Origin: VRUE01 sp963699215
GTDB taxonomy: Bacteria > Actinomycetota > Thermoleophilia > Solirubrobacterales > 70-9
Reading direction: 5' to 3'
NCBI GenBank assembly: GCA_963699215.1
Contig: OY969422.1
Coordinates: forward strand, 248,001-312,000
Length of the DNA stretch: 64,000 bases
Below, piece by piece: positions 24,417 to 32,305 of this stretch. Below the pieces are notes generated by a model, which made no database searches, was not told the origin of the DNA, and saw nothing but the letters and a program-made list of their open reading frames with translations. The translations under genes were made by a program, and so were the position numbers. The stretch's first letter is position 1; every line of letters starts with the position of its first letter.

Positions 24417-25661
24417 CTAGCCGATCTTGTCGTAGAGGCTGAAGATCGGCAGGTACATCGAGATCACGATGAAGCCGACCATGCCGCCGACGAAGACGAT
24501 CATCAATGGCTCGATCAGCGAGGTGAGGGCTTTGATCTTGGCGTCGACCTCGGTCTCATAGAAGTCGGCGACTTTGCCCAGCATGTTTTCCAGCTGGCCG
24601 GTTTCCTCGCCGACGGCGACCATGTGGCCGACCATCGGCGGGAAGATCGGGTTGCGCTGGATAGGCGCCGCCAGCGAGCCGCCCCGCTTGGCCGCTGCGT
24701 AGAGGTCTTCCATCGACTCCTCGATCACGGCGTTGCCGGCCGTTTCGCCGGTCAGCTTGATCGACTGCAGCATCGGCACGCCCGCTGAAACCGAACCCGA
24801 GAAGGTGCGCGACCAGCGGGCCAAGGCGATTTTCTGGATCACGTCGCCGATCTGGAAGGGGATCCGCAGTTTGAAGCGATCCCACATCGCCTTGCCGCGA
24901 TCGGTCTTCTTCCACTGGAAGAAACCGACGGTGAGGCCGACCAGGGCCGGAATGATGATGAACCAGTAGCCGGTGATCGCGTCCGAAGCCGTGACGCACA
25001 TCTGAGTCGGGAGCGGCAGCGATGCGCCTTCCTCGGGGTGTTCTTCGGCGAGTTCTTCGAAGATGCCCGCGAAGACCGGAATGACGAAGGCGACGATCGC
25101 CACGAGGGCCAGCGTTGCGAAGCCGAAGACCAACAGCGGGTACATCATCGCCGATTTCACCTGCCGCCTCAGCGCGTCGGCTTTCTCCACCTGGTAGGCG
25201 ACCCGGTCGAGCGATTCCTCGAGTCGTCCCGATTCCTCGCCCGAGCGGACCATCGCCCGGTAGAGGCGGTCGAAGACGTCCGGGTGGCGCTCCATCGCCT
25301 GCTCCAGGGTGCTGCCCGCCTCGACGTCGGCCCGCACTCCCGCGACGGCCTCCTTGATCTTGTCGTCCTGGGTCTGCTCTTCGAGCGTGTGCAGGGTACG
25401 CAACATCGGCATCCCCGAGGCAACCAGGGTGGCGAACTGACGCGAGAAGACCGCCAACTCGCGGACGTCGACTGACTTGAAGCGTTTGAACAGGTCCTCG
25501 ATCGCGAACGGGGCCTTCTTCTCGCTGACGTCGAGGACGATCAGGCCGCGTTGACGCAGCTGCTCGGTGACCTGAGCCTTTGACTCGGCCTCGACCTCGC
25601 CAGCCGAGGCCGCGCCGGCGACGTCCATCGCGCGAAAGGCGAAGGTGCTGGCGCCCGCCAT
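24417..25661 (-). CDS. pilC: Type IV pilus inner-membrane platform protein PilC
   Basis: 414 aa with two GspF/T2SF domains (about 80-200 and 285-405) and three or four transmembrane helices (LLVFGFATLALVAIVAFVIPVFAGI; WFIIIPALVGLTVGFF; LMIVFVGGMVGFIVISMYLPIF). Family motifs include FSRQFATLVASGMPMLRTL and WSRTFSGSVSAGVPMLQSI. The N-terminal FAFRAMDVAGAASAGEVEAESKAQVTEQLRQRGL is the usual cytoplasmic entry. It sits 2 nt after pilT and forms the rotor-like platform on which PilB and PilT act. Confidence 0.95.
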   Translation of the reverse strand: MAGASTFAFRAMDVAGAASAGEVEAESKAQVTEQLRQRGLIVLDVSEKKAPFAIEDLFKRFKSVDVRELAVFSRQFATLVASGMPMLRTLHTLEEQTQDDKIKEAVAGVRADVEAGSTLEQAMERHPDVFDRLYRAMVRSGEESGRLEESLDRVAYQVEKADALRRQVKSAMMYPLLVFGFATLALVAIVAFVIPVFAGIFEELAEEHPEEGASLPLPTQMCVTASDAITGYWFIIIPALVGLTVGFFQWKKTDRGKAMWDRFKLRIPFQIGDVIQKIALARWSRTFSGSVSAGVPMLQSIKLTGETAGNAVIEESMEDLYAAAKRGGSLAAPIQRNPIFPPMVGHMVAVGEETGQLENMLGKVADFYETEVDAKIKALTSLIEPLMIVFVGGMVGFIVISMYLPIFSLYDKIG

Positions 25662-25663
25662 CG

Positions 25664-26761
25664 TCAGCCCACCGGAGCGTAATCAGGCGTCACCGGCGCA
25701 GCACCGAGAAGCCGTTTGAGCTCCTCCGGCACCGAGGCGCGCTGTTCGGCCAGCGAGCGGGAGATGGTCCCTTCCCGCACCAGCCGCGCCAGGTCGGCGT
25801 CCATGGTCTGCATGCCGACCGCGCCGGAGGTCTGCACGGCGGCGTAGATCTGGTGCGTCTTGCCCTCGCGGATCAGGTTGCGGATCGCAGGCGTCGGCAC
25901 CAGCACCTCGGTGGCGACGACCCGACCCATCCCGTCGGTCGTCGGCAGGAGCTGCTGGGTGACGATCCCCTGCAGCGCGATCGAGAGCTGCGTCCGCACC
26001 TGCCCCTGCTGCTGGGGCGGGAAGACGTCAATGATCCGGTCGACCGTCTGCGCGGTCGACTGGGTGTGCAGGGTGGCGAAGACGAGGTGGCCGGTCTCGG
26101 CCGCGGTCAGCGCGGTTGAGACCGTCTCCAGGTCGCGCATCTCGCCGACCAGGATCACGTCGGGATCCTCGCGCAGGGCGGCGCGCAGGCCGAGGGCGAA
26201 ATCGGGTGCGTCGCTGCCGACCTCGCGCTGATTGACGATCGAGCGTTTGTGCTGGTGCAGGAACTCGATCGGGTCCTCGATCGTGAGGATGTGGTCCTGG
26301 CGCTCTTCGTTGATCACGTCGATCATCGCCGCCAGGGTCGTGCTCTTGCCCGAGCCGGTCGGGCCGGTCACCAGGACGAAGCCGCGCGGTTTGGCGGCCA
26401 GCTCGCGCAACACCTGCGGCACCTTGAGCGAATCGAGCGCGGGGATGTCCTGCGGCACCAGACGGAATGCGGCGCTGACCGAGCCGCGCTGGAAGAAGCA
26501 GTTGACGCGGAAGCGGGCGACGCCTGGGATCGCGTAGGCAAAATCGAGCTGTTTGGCGTTCTCGAAGCGTTTGCGCTGGTCGTCGTTGAGGATGCTGTAG
26601 ACGACCTCGCGCGTCTCCTGGCCGGAAAGCACGGGGAAGCCCTCCATGTGGACGATCTTGCCCTTGTCGCGCATTGCCGGCGGCACGCCCGGCGTGATGT
26701 GCACGTCGGAGGCACGGCTCTCGACCATGCGGCTGAGAACCTCTGCGAAATCGAAGGCCAT
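25664..26761 (-). CDS. pilT: Pilus retraction ATPase PilT
   Basis: 365 aa. The PilT N-domain (SRASDVHITPGVPPAMRDKGKI) is followed by Walker A GPTGSGKSTTLAAMID, the Asp box ILTIEDPIEFLH, Walker B PDVILVGEMRDLETV and the His box TGHLVFATLHTQSTAQTVDRIIDVFP. The C-terminal AIRNLIREGKTHQIYAAVQTSGAVGMQTMDADLARL is the retraction-associated AIRNLIRE region. It lies in the order pilB-pilT-pilC, 33 nt after pilB and 2 nt before pilC. A second PilT-type ATPase is encoded at 34653. Confidence 0.95.
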   Translation of the reverse strand: MAFDFAEVLSRMVESRASDVHITPGVPPAMRDKGKIVHMEGFPVLSGQETREVVYSILNDDQRKRFENAKQLDFAYAIPGVARFRVNCFFQRGSVSAAFRLVPQDIPALDSLKVPQVLRELAAKPRGFVLVTGPTGSGKSTTLAAMIDVINEERQDHILTIEDPIEFLHQHKRSIVNQREVGSDAPDFALGLRAALREDPDVILVGEMRDLETVSTALTAAETGHLVFATLHTQSTAQTVDRIIDVFPPQQQGQVRTQLSIALQGIVTQQLLPTTDGMGRVVATEVLVPTPAIRNLIREGKTHQIYAAVQTSGAVGMQTMDADLARLVREGTISRSLAEQRASVPEELKRLLGAAPVTPDYAPVG

Positions 26762-26794
26762 GGTCAGCTAGATCGACCCGATGGGCCGATCCCT

Positions 26795-28597
26795 TTAGGC
26801 GGTGACACGGACTACCTCCTCGAGGCTGGTCAGGCCGGCGCGGACCTTGGTCAGGCCGTCCTCGCGCAAGGTGAGCATTCCCTCTTCGCGCGCCTTGGCC
26901 GCGATTTCGGCCTCCGGCGCCTGGGCGACCACCATCTCCTTGAGGTGCTCGCTCAGCGCCATCACCGAGTAGATCCCGACCCGGCCGCGGTAACCGCTCT
27001 GGTTGCAGCGCGAGCAGCCGACCGGTTCGTATCCCTCAACCTCGCCCCCAACCCTGATCTCCGCTTCGGCCAGCGCCTGTGGCGCGACGATCGTGCGCCG
27101 CTTGCAGTGGCTGCAGAGCTTGCGCGCCAGACGCTGGGCGACGACGCAGTCGACGGCGGAGGAGATCAGGAAGGCCTCGATCCCCATCTTGGTCAGGCGG
27201 GTTATCGCGCCGGGGGCGTCGTTGGTGTGCAGGGTGGTCAGCATCATGTGGCCGGTCAGCGCCGCCTCGACCGCGATCCGCGCCGTCTCGCCGTCGCGGA
27301 TCTCGCCGACCATCACGATGTCGGGATCGGCGCGCAGGATCGAGCGCAGGCCGGTGGCGAAGTCCAGTCCCGCTTTGCGATTGACGTTGATCTGGTTGAC
27401 GCCGACCAGCCGGTACTCGACCGGATCCTCGATCGTGATGATGTTCCGCTCGACTTCGTTGATCTCCTGTAGGGCCGCGTAGAGAGTCGTCGACTTGCCC
27501 GAGCCGGTCGGCCCGGTGACCAGGACCGCGCCGTAGGACTGGCGAAAGGCGTGCTCGAAGCGCTCCCGCCCCTCGCCATCCATGCCGAGCTCATCGAGCG
27601 AGCGCTGCGCGTTCTCCTTGTCGAGGATGCGGATCGTCGCCCCCTCGCCGCGCTGGGTCGGCAGGGTGGTGATACGCAGGTCGACCCGGCGATCCTCGAC
27701 CGTGACGCTGACGCGGCCGTCCTGGGGCACCCGCTTCTCGGCGATGTTGAGGTCGCTCATGATCTTCACCCGCGAGACCACCGCGTTGACCATCCGTTTG
27801 GGCACGTGCGCCGCCTCGCGCAGCACGCCGTCTATCCGGAAGCGGACCCGCATCTCGCCCTCGCCGGGCTCGAAGTGGACGTCGGAGGCTCCCTCCCCCA
27901 CCGCCTGGCCGAGGATGCTGTAGACGAGCTTGATCACCGGCGCGTCCTCGGCGCTGACTTCCATGTCGGCGACCTCGGCCAGCTCCCCCTCTTCGGCCTC
28001 CGCCTCACCCTCGGTGACGGCCTCGCTGACGGCGTTCTGCAGCGTGTTGAGGCGACCGATCAGCGCTTCGATGTCCTCCTCGGCGGCGACGGCGACGCGG
28101 CAGTCGAGCGCGGTGGCGATCTGGATGTCGTCGACCGCGAGCACGTTGGTTGGGTCGGCCATCGCGACCAGCAGCGTCTCCTTGTCGACGAAGCCGACCG
28201 GTAGCGCCCGGTAGCGGCGCGCCGTGTTGACCGAGATCAGGTTGGCCGCCGCCATGTCCACCTGGTAGGCGGAGAGGTCGACGTGGTCGAGCCCGTAGCG
28301 CTCGGCGACCGCGCGAGAGAGCTGGTCGGCGGTGATCGATCCGCCCTCGATCAGCAGCCGCTCCGGTGGGCGGCCGGCGGTGCGTGCCGCCTCGATCGCC
28401 TGCCGAGCGACGTCGTCGGGTACGTAGCCGAGATCGACGAGGACGTCGGTGACAAAGCCGCTGGAGCGACCGCGGACCTGCGGCGGGGTGAGGCCGAGGG
28501 TGCCGCCTGCTTGGGGATCGAGCGCGGGCGCGGTCGAGTCGCCGGAGTCGGGGACCGGCCGCAGGTGGCTCGGGAATTCCCGCGAGTCCATGCTCAA
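26795..28597 (-). CDS. pilB: Pilus extension ATPase PilB
   Basis: 600 aa GspE/PilB. The N-terminal MshE-like region (DVLVDLGYVPDDVARQAIEAARTAGRPPERLLIEGG, AERYGLDHVDLSAYQVD) is of the type that binds c-di-GMP in some homologues. The core has Walker A GPTGSGKSTTLYAALQ, Asp box IITIEDPVEYRL, Walker B PDIVMVGEIRDGETA, His box TGHMMLTTLHTNDAPGAI and a tetracysteine zinc motif (CSHCKRR...CSRC). It powers pilus polymerisation with PilC. With the riboswitch, a second c-di-GMP input through the N-domain is plausible, but I cannot confirm the binding motif residue by residue. Confidence 0.95.
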   Translation of the reverse strand: MSMDSREFPSHLRPVPDSGDSTAPALDPQAGGTLGLTPPQVRGRSSGFVTDVLVDLGYVPDDVARQAIEAARTAGRPPERLLIEGGSITADQLSRAVAERYGLDHVDLSAYQVDMAAANLISVNTARRYRALPVGFVDKETLLVAMADPTNVLAVDDIQIATALDCRVAVAAEEDIEALIGRLNTLQNAVSEAVTEGEAEAEEGELAEVADMEVSAEDAPVIKLVYSILGQAVGEGASDVHFEPGEGEMRVRFRIDGVLREAAHVPKRMVNAVVSRVKIMSDLNIAEKRVPQDGRVSVTVEDRRVDLRITTLPTQRGEGATIRILDKENAQRSLDELGMDGEGRERFEHAFRQSYGAVLVTGPTGSGKSTTLYAALQEINEVERNIITIEDPVEYRLVGVNQINVNRKAGLDFATGLRSILRADPDIVMVGEIRDGETARIAVEAALTGHMMLTTLHTNDAPGAITRLTKMGIEAFLISSAVDCVVAQRLARKLCSHCKRRTIVAPQALAEAEIRVGGEVEGYEPVGCSRCNQSGYRGRVGIYSVMALSEHLKEMVVAQAPEAEIAAKAREEGMLTLREDGLTKVRAGLTSLEEVVRVTA

Positions 28598-28601
28598 CCC
28601 A

Positions 28602-29237
28602 TCACGGGTGGTAGTCGAGCGTCTTGCCCCTGTAGCCGGCGTCGATCACTGCCTGGGCGACGCTCTGCGAACTCTGGAACCCGTAGCTGACCGAGGCGGT
28701 TGGAACCGTCTTCTTCAGGCTCTTGGGTCGAACCACGACCAGCGCCGGCACGCGGTCGACCCCGACGCCCTCGGCGATCGCCGCATAGCGGGAGATCTTG
28801 GCGGCAGGAACGACGAAGACCGCGGCATCTCGGAACCCGGCAAGGCCGTTGGTCGCGGCCCTGACCAGCCGGTCGTCGATGCCGCCGTCGCGGACGAAGA
28901 GCAGGACGAGGGTTCTGTTCGCCTCCCAGGCGTCCAGCACCGCGCGCGGCAGCGGCGGAGCCACGCTGGCGGCCTGGCCGAGGCCGGCGAGCGATTCGCC
29001 GGCGGACTGCTCTGCGGCGGCTTCGACCGCGCCTTCGACCGCTTCGCCGGGGGTGGTGCCCGTCGCGGTTCCGCTGGCGCCCGTGCCGGCGACGCTCACC
29101 GTCGCTTCGGTCGCGCCCGGCGATTCTTCTTCTTTGCCTCCGCCCCCGGAAGACATCAGGAAGATGGCGACGCCGATCAGCAGAACGCCGACTACGGCGA
29201 GCTGCACGAGCGGGTTGCTGTTGAGCTGCTCCCTCAT
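28602..29237 (-). CDS. Membrane-anchored thioredoxin-fold-like protein in the pilus operon
   Basis: 211 aa. One N-terminal transmembrane helix (LVQLAVVGVLLIGVAIFLM, about 10-28), a Gly/Ala/Thr/Glu-rich linker (30-95), then an alpha/beta domain: AWEANRTLVLLFVRDGGIDDRLVR, AAVFVVPAAKISRYAAIAEGVGVDRVPALVVVRP, resembling thioredoxin folds including the cis-Pro position (VPALVVV). No CxxC or any cysteine is present, so it is not an oxidoreductase. It lies 4 nt before pilB, as first gene of the pilB-pilT-pilC unit. A scaffold or assembly role is inferred from the operon only. Confidence 0.72.
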   Translation of the reverse strand: MREQLNSNPLVQLAVVGVLLIGVAIFLMSSGGGGKEEESPGATEATVSVAGTGASGTATGTTPGEAVEGAVEAAAEQSAGESLAGLGQAASVAPPLPRAVLDAWEANRTLVLLFVRDGGIDDRLVRAATNGLAGFRDAAVFVVPAAKISRYAAIAEGVGVDRVPALVVVRPKSLKKTVPTASVSYGFQSSQSVAQAVIDAGYRGKTLDYHP

Positions 29238-29330
29238 ACGTTCGCTTATCTAGCTCGACAGCAAAGGCCGCCGGCTTGAGTCCCGGCACGCACGCACCCA
29301 CCCAGTGACGCCTGGACGGGCTTCAGGGAC

Positions 29331-29370
29331 CTCAACCTTTCCCAAAGAGCGCCGCTTCGTGACACAATCG
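29331..29370 (+). promoter_or_regulatory. Promoter-like block shared by the two regulator paralogues, copy 1
   Basis: GACCTCA and CCTTTCCCAAAG followed by GACACAATC, aligning without gaps to the same region of the second paralogue (30281-30320). CACAAT at 29363-29368 is placed as -10, 12 nt before ATG 29381, implying a very short leader. The -35 match is weak. Confidence 0.45.
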
Positions 29371-29380
29371 CCTCGGGTTG

Positions 29381-30256
29381 ATGAGAGACAGGTTCAGCGC
29401 GAGCAGGAGCAGCAGGCGCGCCGGAGCGCACGTCCTCACGATGGCCACCAACCCGATCAAACGAGGCATCCTGCGGAAGGTCCTGGAACGTCCGCTGAAG
29501 GTCGGTCCCGGCGCCGAATACCGAATCACGCCCGAAGGGCGGGAAATGCTCTTCGTCGCTTTCGTCGCCGAGCGCTGGCTGCAGAGCGCCCCGAGCGGCC
29601 CGCTGGCTTTCGACAGCCGCGACGCGGAGGAGGCGGTGGGTGCGCTGGTCGAAGGCTGGTCGTCGACCCTGATGCACGAGCTCGCCCGCGAACCCCTCAC
29701 CCTGCGCGAGCTGGATCGCACGATCGACGGCACGAGCCGGCGAGTGCTCGAGCGCCATCTCGTTGCGATGCAAAGCGCGGGACAGGTCGAAGCGCGTCCA
29801 CGAGAGGGGGCGGGAGCGATCTACTCCGTGACGGACTGGCTGCGGGCCGGCATTGCCCCGCTGGCCGCCGCCGCCCGGCTGGAGCGACGCGACCCGACCG
29901 ACGAGATGGCTCCGATCGCCGCCCTCGACGTCGAGGCGGCTTTTCTGCTCACCCTGCCGCTGCTCGAGCTGTCGCCCGATCTCTCCGGTACCTGCTGCCT
30001 GGGGGTGGACGTGCGCGGCGCCGAGCAGTCCGATCTGGTCGGCGTGACGGCACAGGTCGAGGCAGGGCGGATCGTGGCCTGCTCGTTGCGCCTGAGGAAA
30101 GACGCCGACGCCTGGGCCAGCGCTCCCGCGGGTGACTGGCTGGACACGGTGATCGAGCCCGATGCGAAGCGGGTCAGGACCGGAGGGGATCGCCACCTCG
30201 CCCGCGGCCTGCTCGACGGCCTGCACGGGAAGCTCTTCGGGGTCCCGGTGAGTTGA
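29381..30256 (+). CDS. Double winged-helix (HxlR/PadR-like) regulator, paralogue 1 with degenerate first domain
   Basis: About 291 aa from ATG 29381. The second winged-helix domain is intact (VEGWSSTLMHELAREPLTLRELDRTIDGTSRRVLERHLVAMQSAGQV, wing EGAGAIYSVTDW). An uncharacterised C-terminal domain of about 120 residues (AFLLTLPLLELSPDLSGTCCLGVDV) follows. The first domain aligns to paralogue 2 (AGAHVLTMATNPIKRGILRKVLE against SGAQTLALLALPLNCLLLKALAD, then EYRITPEGREML against EFELTEAGRDLL). It lacks about 35-40 residues between these blocks, including the recognition helix. DNA binding would then rest on the second domain. Same strand and upstream architecture as paralogue 2, 76 nt apart. Confidence 0.75.
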   Translation: MRDRFSASRSSRRAGAHVLTMATNPIKRGILRKVLERPLKVGPGAEYRITPEGREMLFVAFVAERWLQSAPSGPLAFDSRDAEEAVGALVEGWSSTLMHELAREPLTLRELDRTIDGTSRRVLERHLVAMQSAGQVEARPREGAGAIYSVTDWLRAGIAPLAAAARLERRDPTDEMAPIAALDVEAAFLLTLPLLELSPDLSGTCCLGVDVRGAEQSDLVGVTAQVEAGRIVACSLRLRKDADAWASAPAGDWLDTVIEPDAKRVRTGGDRHLARGLLDGLHGKLFGVPVS

Positions 30257-30280
30257 GGACCCGACCCCCGTGACGCCGAC

Positions 30281-30320
30281 CTCAGGTTTTCCCAAATAAG
30301 ACTGATTAATGACATAATCA
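30281..30320 (+). promoter_or_regulatory. Promoter-like block shared by the two regulator paralogues, copy 2
   Basis: GACCTCA and TTTTCCCAAATAAG followed by TTAATGACATAATC. CATAAT at 30313-30318 is a good -10 hexamer, 14 nt before ATG 30333. The block is conserved with copy 1 at 29331-29370, which suggests a duplicated promoter or operator. Confidence 0.5.
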
Positions 30321-30332
30321 TTGTGCTTGGCT

Positions 30333-31331
30333 ATGAGCACAGTCAACGGGAGCGGGAATGGGGCGCGCTCCGGGGCGCAGACCCTCGCCTTGCTTGCCTT
30401 GCCGCTCAACTGCCTTCTGCTCAAGGCCCTGGCAGACGGCCCCCGGCGGCAGACGGACCTGCGACGAGCCGTCGGCTCCCCCGCCCAGAGCACCCTCCGC
30501 ACCCACCTCAGAGAGCTGAGCGATCTCGGGTCGATCGTCAGGCACAGGCGCAATCGCTTTCCGGGCGCACTCGAGTTCGAGCTGACCGAGGCCGGCAGGG
30601 ATCTGCTCGCGGTGGCCGGCGCGCTCGAAGGCTGGCTCGAGCGCGCGCCCGAAGGGCCGCTCGAGCTCGGCACGGGCGCGGCCAAGTCTGCGATCAGAGC
30701 GCTGGCCGAGGGCTGGTCGGCGACGATCCTGCGGGCCCTGGCCGCCGGGCCGCTCTCGCTGACCGAGCTCGACCACATCATCGGCTCGCTCAGCTATCCA
30801 TCGCTCGAGCGGCGCCTGGGAGCGATGCGGCTCGCGAATCAGGTCAAGGCTCAGCCCGGCAGCGGTAGGGGCACTCCTTATGCGGTCACCCGCTGGCTGC
30901 GCCAGGGGGTCGCACCGCTCGCCGCCGCAACCCGGTGGGAGCGGCATCACCTCTCCAAGGAGGCTCCTCCGATAACCCCAATCGACACCGAGGCAACCTT
31001 CCTGCTCACCGTGCCGCTGCTGCGCCTGCCGGGCGGTCTCTCCGGTTCCTGCCGGATGGCGGTGGAGATCCCCAATGGCCGCACGCGCCACCTGGCCGGT
31101 GTCCTGATCGAGGTTCGAGAGGGGCAGATCACCTCGTGCGCGACCCGCCTTCGGGGCAGCCCCAATTCCTGGGCTTCCGGTCCGGCCGATGCTTGGCTGG
31201 CGGCCCTGATCGAAGCCGACAGCGGCGGGCTCGAGCTGGGTGGCGACGGCCGCCTTGCCCGTACTTTTCTCGAGGGACTGCACGTTGCCCTGTTCGGTGC
31301 CACGTCGACGAATTGGCGATCGCAGACTTGA
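30333..31331 (+). CDS. Double winged-helix (HxlR/PadR-like) regulator, paralogue 2
   Basis: About 332 aa from ATG 30333. The first winged helix is LLLKALADGPRRQTDLRRAV, STLRTHLRELSDLGSIVRH and EFELTEAGRDLL. The second is AEGWSATILRALAAGPLSLTELDHIIG, SYPSLERRLGAMRLANQV and GTPYAVTRWLRQ. The C-terminal domain (ATFLLTVPLLRLPGGLSGSCRMAVEI, ITSCATRLRGSPNSWASGPADAWLAALIEADSGG) is shared with paralogue 1 and looks like a ligand-binding or dimerisation module. Tandem duplication is clear from shared domain order and upstream sequence. Targets unknown; the secreted-protein gene 83 nt downstream is a candidate. Confidence 0.8.
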   Translation: MSTVNGSGNGARSGAQTLALLALPLNCLLLKALADGPRRQTDLRRAVGSPAQSTLRTHLRELSDLGSIVRHRRNRFPGALEFELTEAGRDLLAVAGALEGWLERAPEGPLELGTGAAKSAIRALAEGWSATILRALAAGPLSLTELDHIIGSLSYPSLERRLGAMRLANQVKAQPGSGRGTPYAVTRWLRQGVAPLAAATRWERHHLSKEAPPITPIDTEATFLLTVPLLRLPGGLSGSCRMAVEIPNGRTRHLAGVLIEVREGQITSCATRLRGSPNSWASGPADAWLAALIEADSGGLELGGDGRLARTFLEGLHVALFGATSTNWRSQT

Positions 31332-31364
31332 CGCCGGCAATTTGATCAGAGATGATGGAACGAA

Positions 31365-31385
31365 TTGACCTTCATGAAAGGTCAA
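31365..31385. promoter_or_regulatory. Palindromic operator candidate upstream of the secreted protein
   Basis: Perfect 8-bp arms TTGACCTT and AAGGTCAA separated by CATGA, 30 nt upstream of ATG 31415. It is compact and AT-richer than its surroundings, typical of a dimeric regulator site. Confidence 0.5.
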
Positions 31386-31414
31386 GGAACTACTACGTTT
31401 ATGGGAGGCATTGC

Positions 31415-32248
31415 ATGAACCAGTCGAGTATCTATTCGCGGCTGCTCGTCGCCCTGATGGCGGCTATCGCGGCTGTGGCACTGCTCGCGCCGGTGAGCGC
31501 ATCGGCGGCAGAACCGAAAGAAGGCTATAAACATTTCGCTGGCTGTCCGAGCCCTGCAGAAAACCCGAACCTCGAATTCTGCATCCGCTCCGAAATCACC
31601 AGTGGGCATTTCCAGATGGGCACCAAAGACGTGCCGATCGAAAAACCGATTGTCCTCAGCGGTGGTTACAACATCAGCGGCACCGAATTCGGCGCGACGT
31701 CCAAAGGCGGCCTCATCCCGGTCGCACAGAAAGTTCCAGGCGGGGTCATCGGCCTCACCGGGCTGACTTGGCTGCTCGAATTCTTCGGCAGCGAAGCGCT
31801 GACCCTGTACGCCACCACGGAAGCAGCCGGCCTCCCGGGCCCACCCCTGTCGGATCCGCTGTCGCTCCCGATCAAAGTCCACCTGACCAATCCGGCTGGG
31901 CTGCTCGGCAGCAACTGCTACGTCGGCTCGTTCACCAACCCGATCAGTCTCAAACTGACCACGCAAACGACCAACCCGCCCGCGCCGAACAAACCGATCT
32001 CAGGCAAAGGCGGCAAACTCGGACCGGGCCCAGCGCTCGGCATCCTCAAAGTCGCCAACGCCGAATACGTGGACAACTCGTTCGCGGCCCCCGGCGCCAG
32101 CGGCTGTGTGCTGACGCTCTTCGGGTTCATCCCGATCAGCATCAACGGTCTCGTCAACTCGCAGTCCGGACTGCCGGCTGCTGCGGGCACCAACGAGACG
32201 CGGCAGGTAAACACGACCGAACTCGTCGAACGCGAATTCGTCTACTAG
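31415..32248 (+). CDS. Secreted protein of unknown function
   Basis: 277 aa from ATG 31415, with GGGAGG about 6 nt upstream. Sec signal peptide: SRLLVALMAAIAAVALLAPVSASA with cleavage after ASA-A near residue 32. The mature part is beta-rich, with Gly/Pro/Thr repeats and four or five cysteines (FAGCPSP, EFCIRS, GSNCYVGSF, SGCVLTLFG). No catalytic motif seen. Lys and Glu codons are mostly AAA and GAA, unlike neighbouring cytoplasmic genes (AAG and GAG), as also seen in the minor pilins. Probably a surface or extracellular protein; it has its own operator-like palindrome and terminator. Confidence 0.82.
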   Translation: MNQSSIYSRLLVALMAAIAAVALLAPVSASAAEPKEGYKHFAGCPSPAENPNLEFCIRSEITSGHFQMGTKDVPIEKPIVLSGGYNISGTEFGATSKGGLIPVAQKVPGGVIGLTGLTWLLEFFGSEALTLYATTEAAGLPGPPLSDPLSLPIKVHLTNPAGLLGSNCYVGSFTNPISLKLTTQTTNPPAPNKPISGKGGKLGPGPALGILKVANAEYVDNSFAAPGASGCVLTLFGFIPISINGLVNSQSGLPAAAGTNETRQVNTTELVEREFVY

Positions 32249-32274
32249 CCGTAACCGTTTCAGCGGTTTGAGTA

Positions 32275-32305
32275 GGGGCCGGGCTCAGTCCCGGCCCCTC
32301 TCATT
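32275..32305 (+). terminator. Terminator after the secreted-protein gene
   Basis: GGGGCCGGG/CCCGGCCCC stem with CTCAGT loop, followed by TCTCATTTCT on the plus strand. It lies between convergent genes and may serve both. Confidence 0.75.

Noticed and set aside
29237..29440. A frameshift hiding the missing recognition helix of regulator paralogue 1
   Set aside because: Translating the other two frames of 29281-29460 did not yield the missing HTH; an in-frame deletion explains the alignment better.
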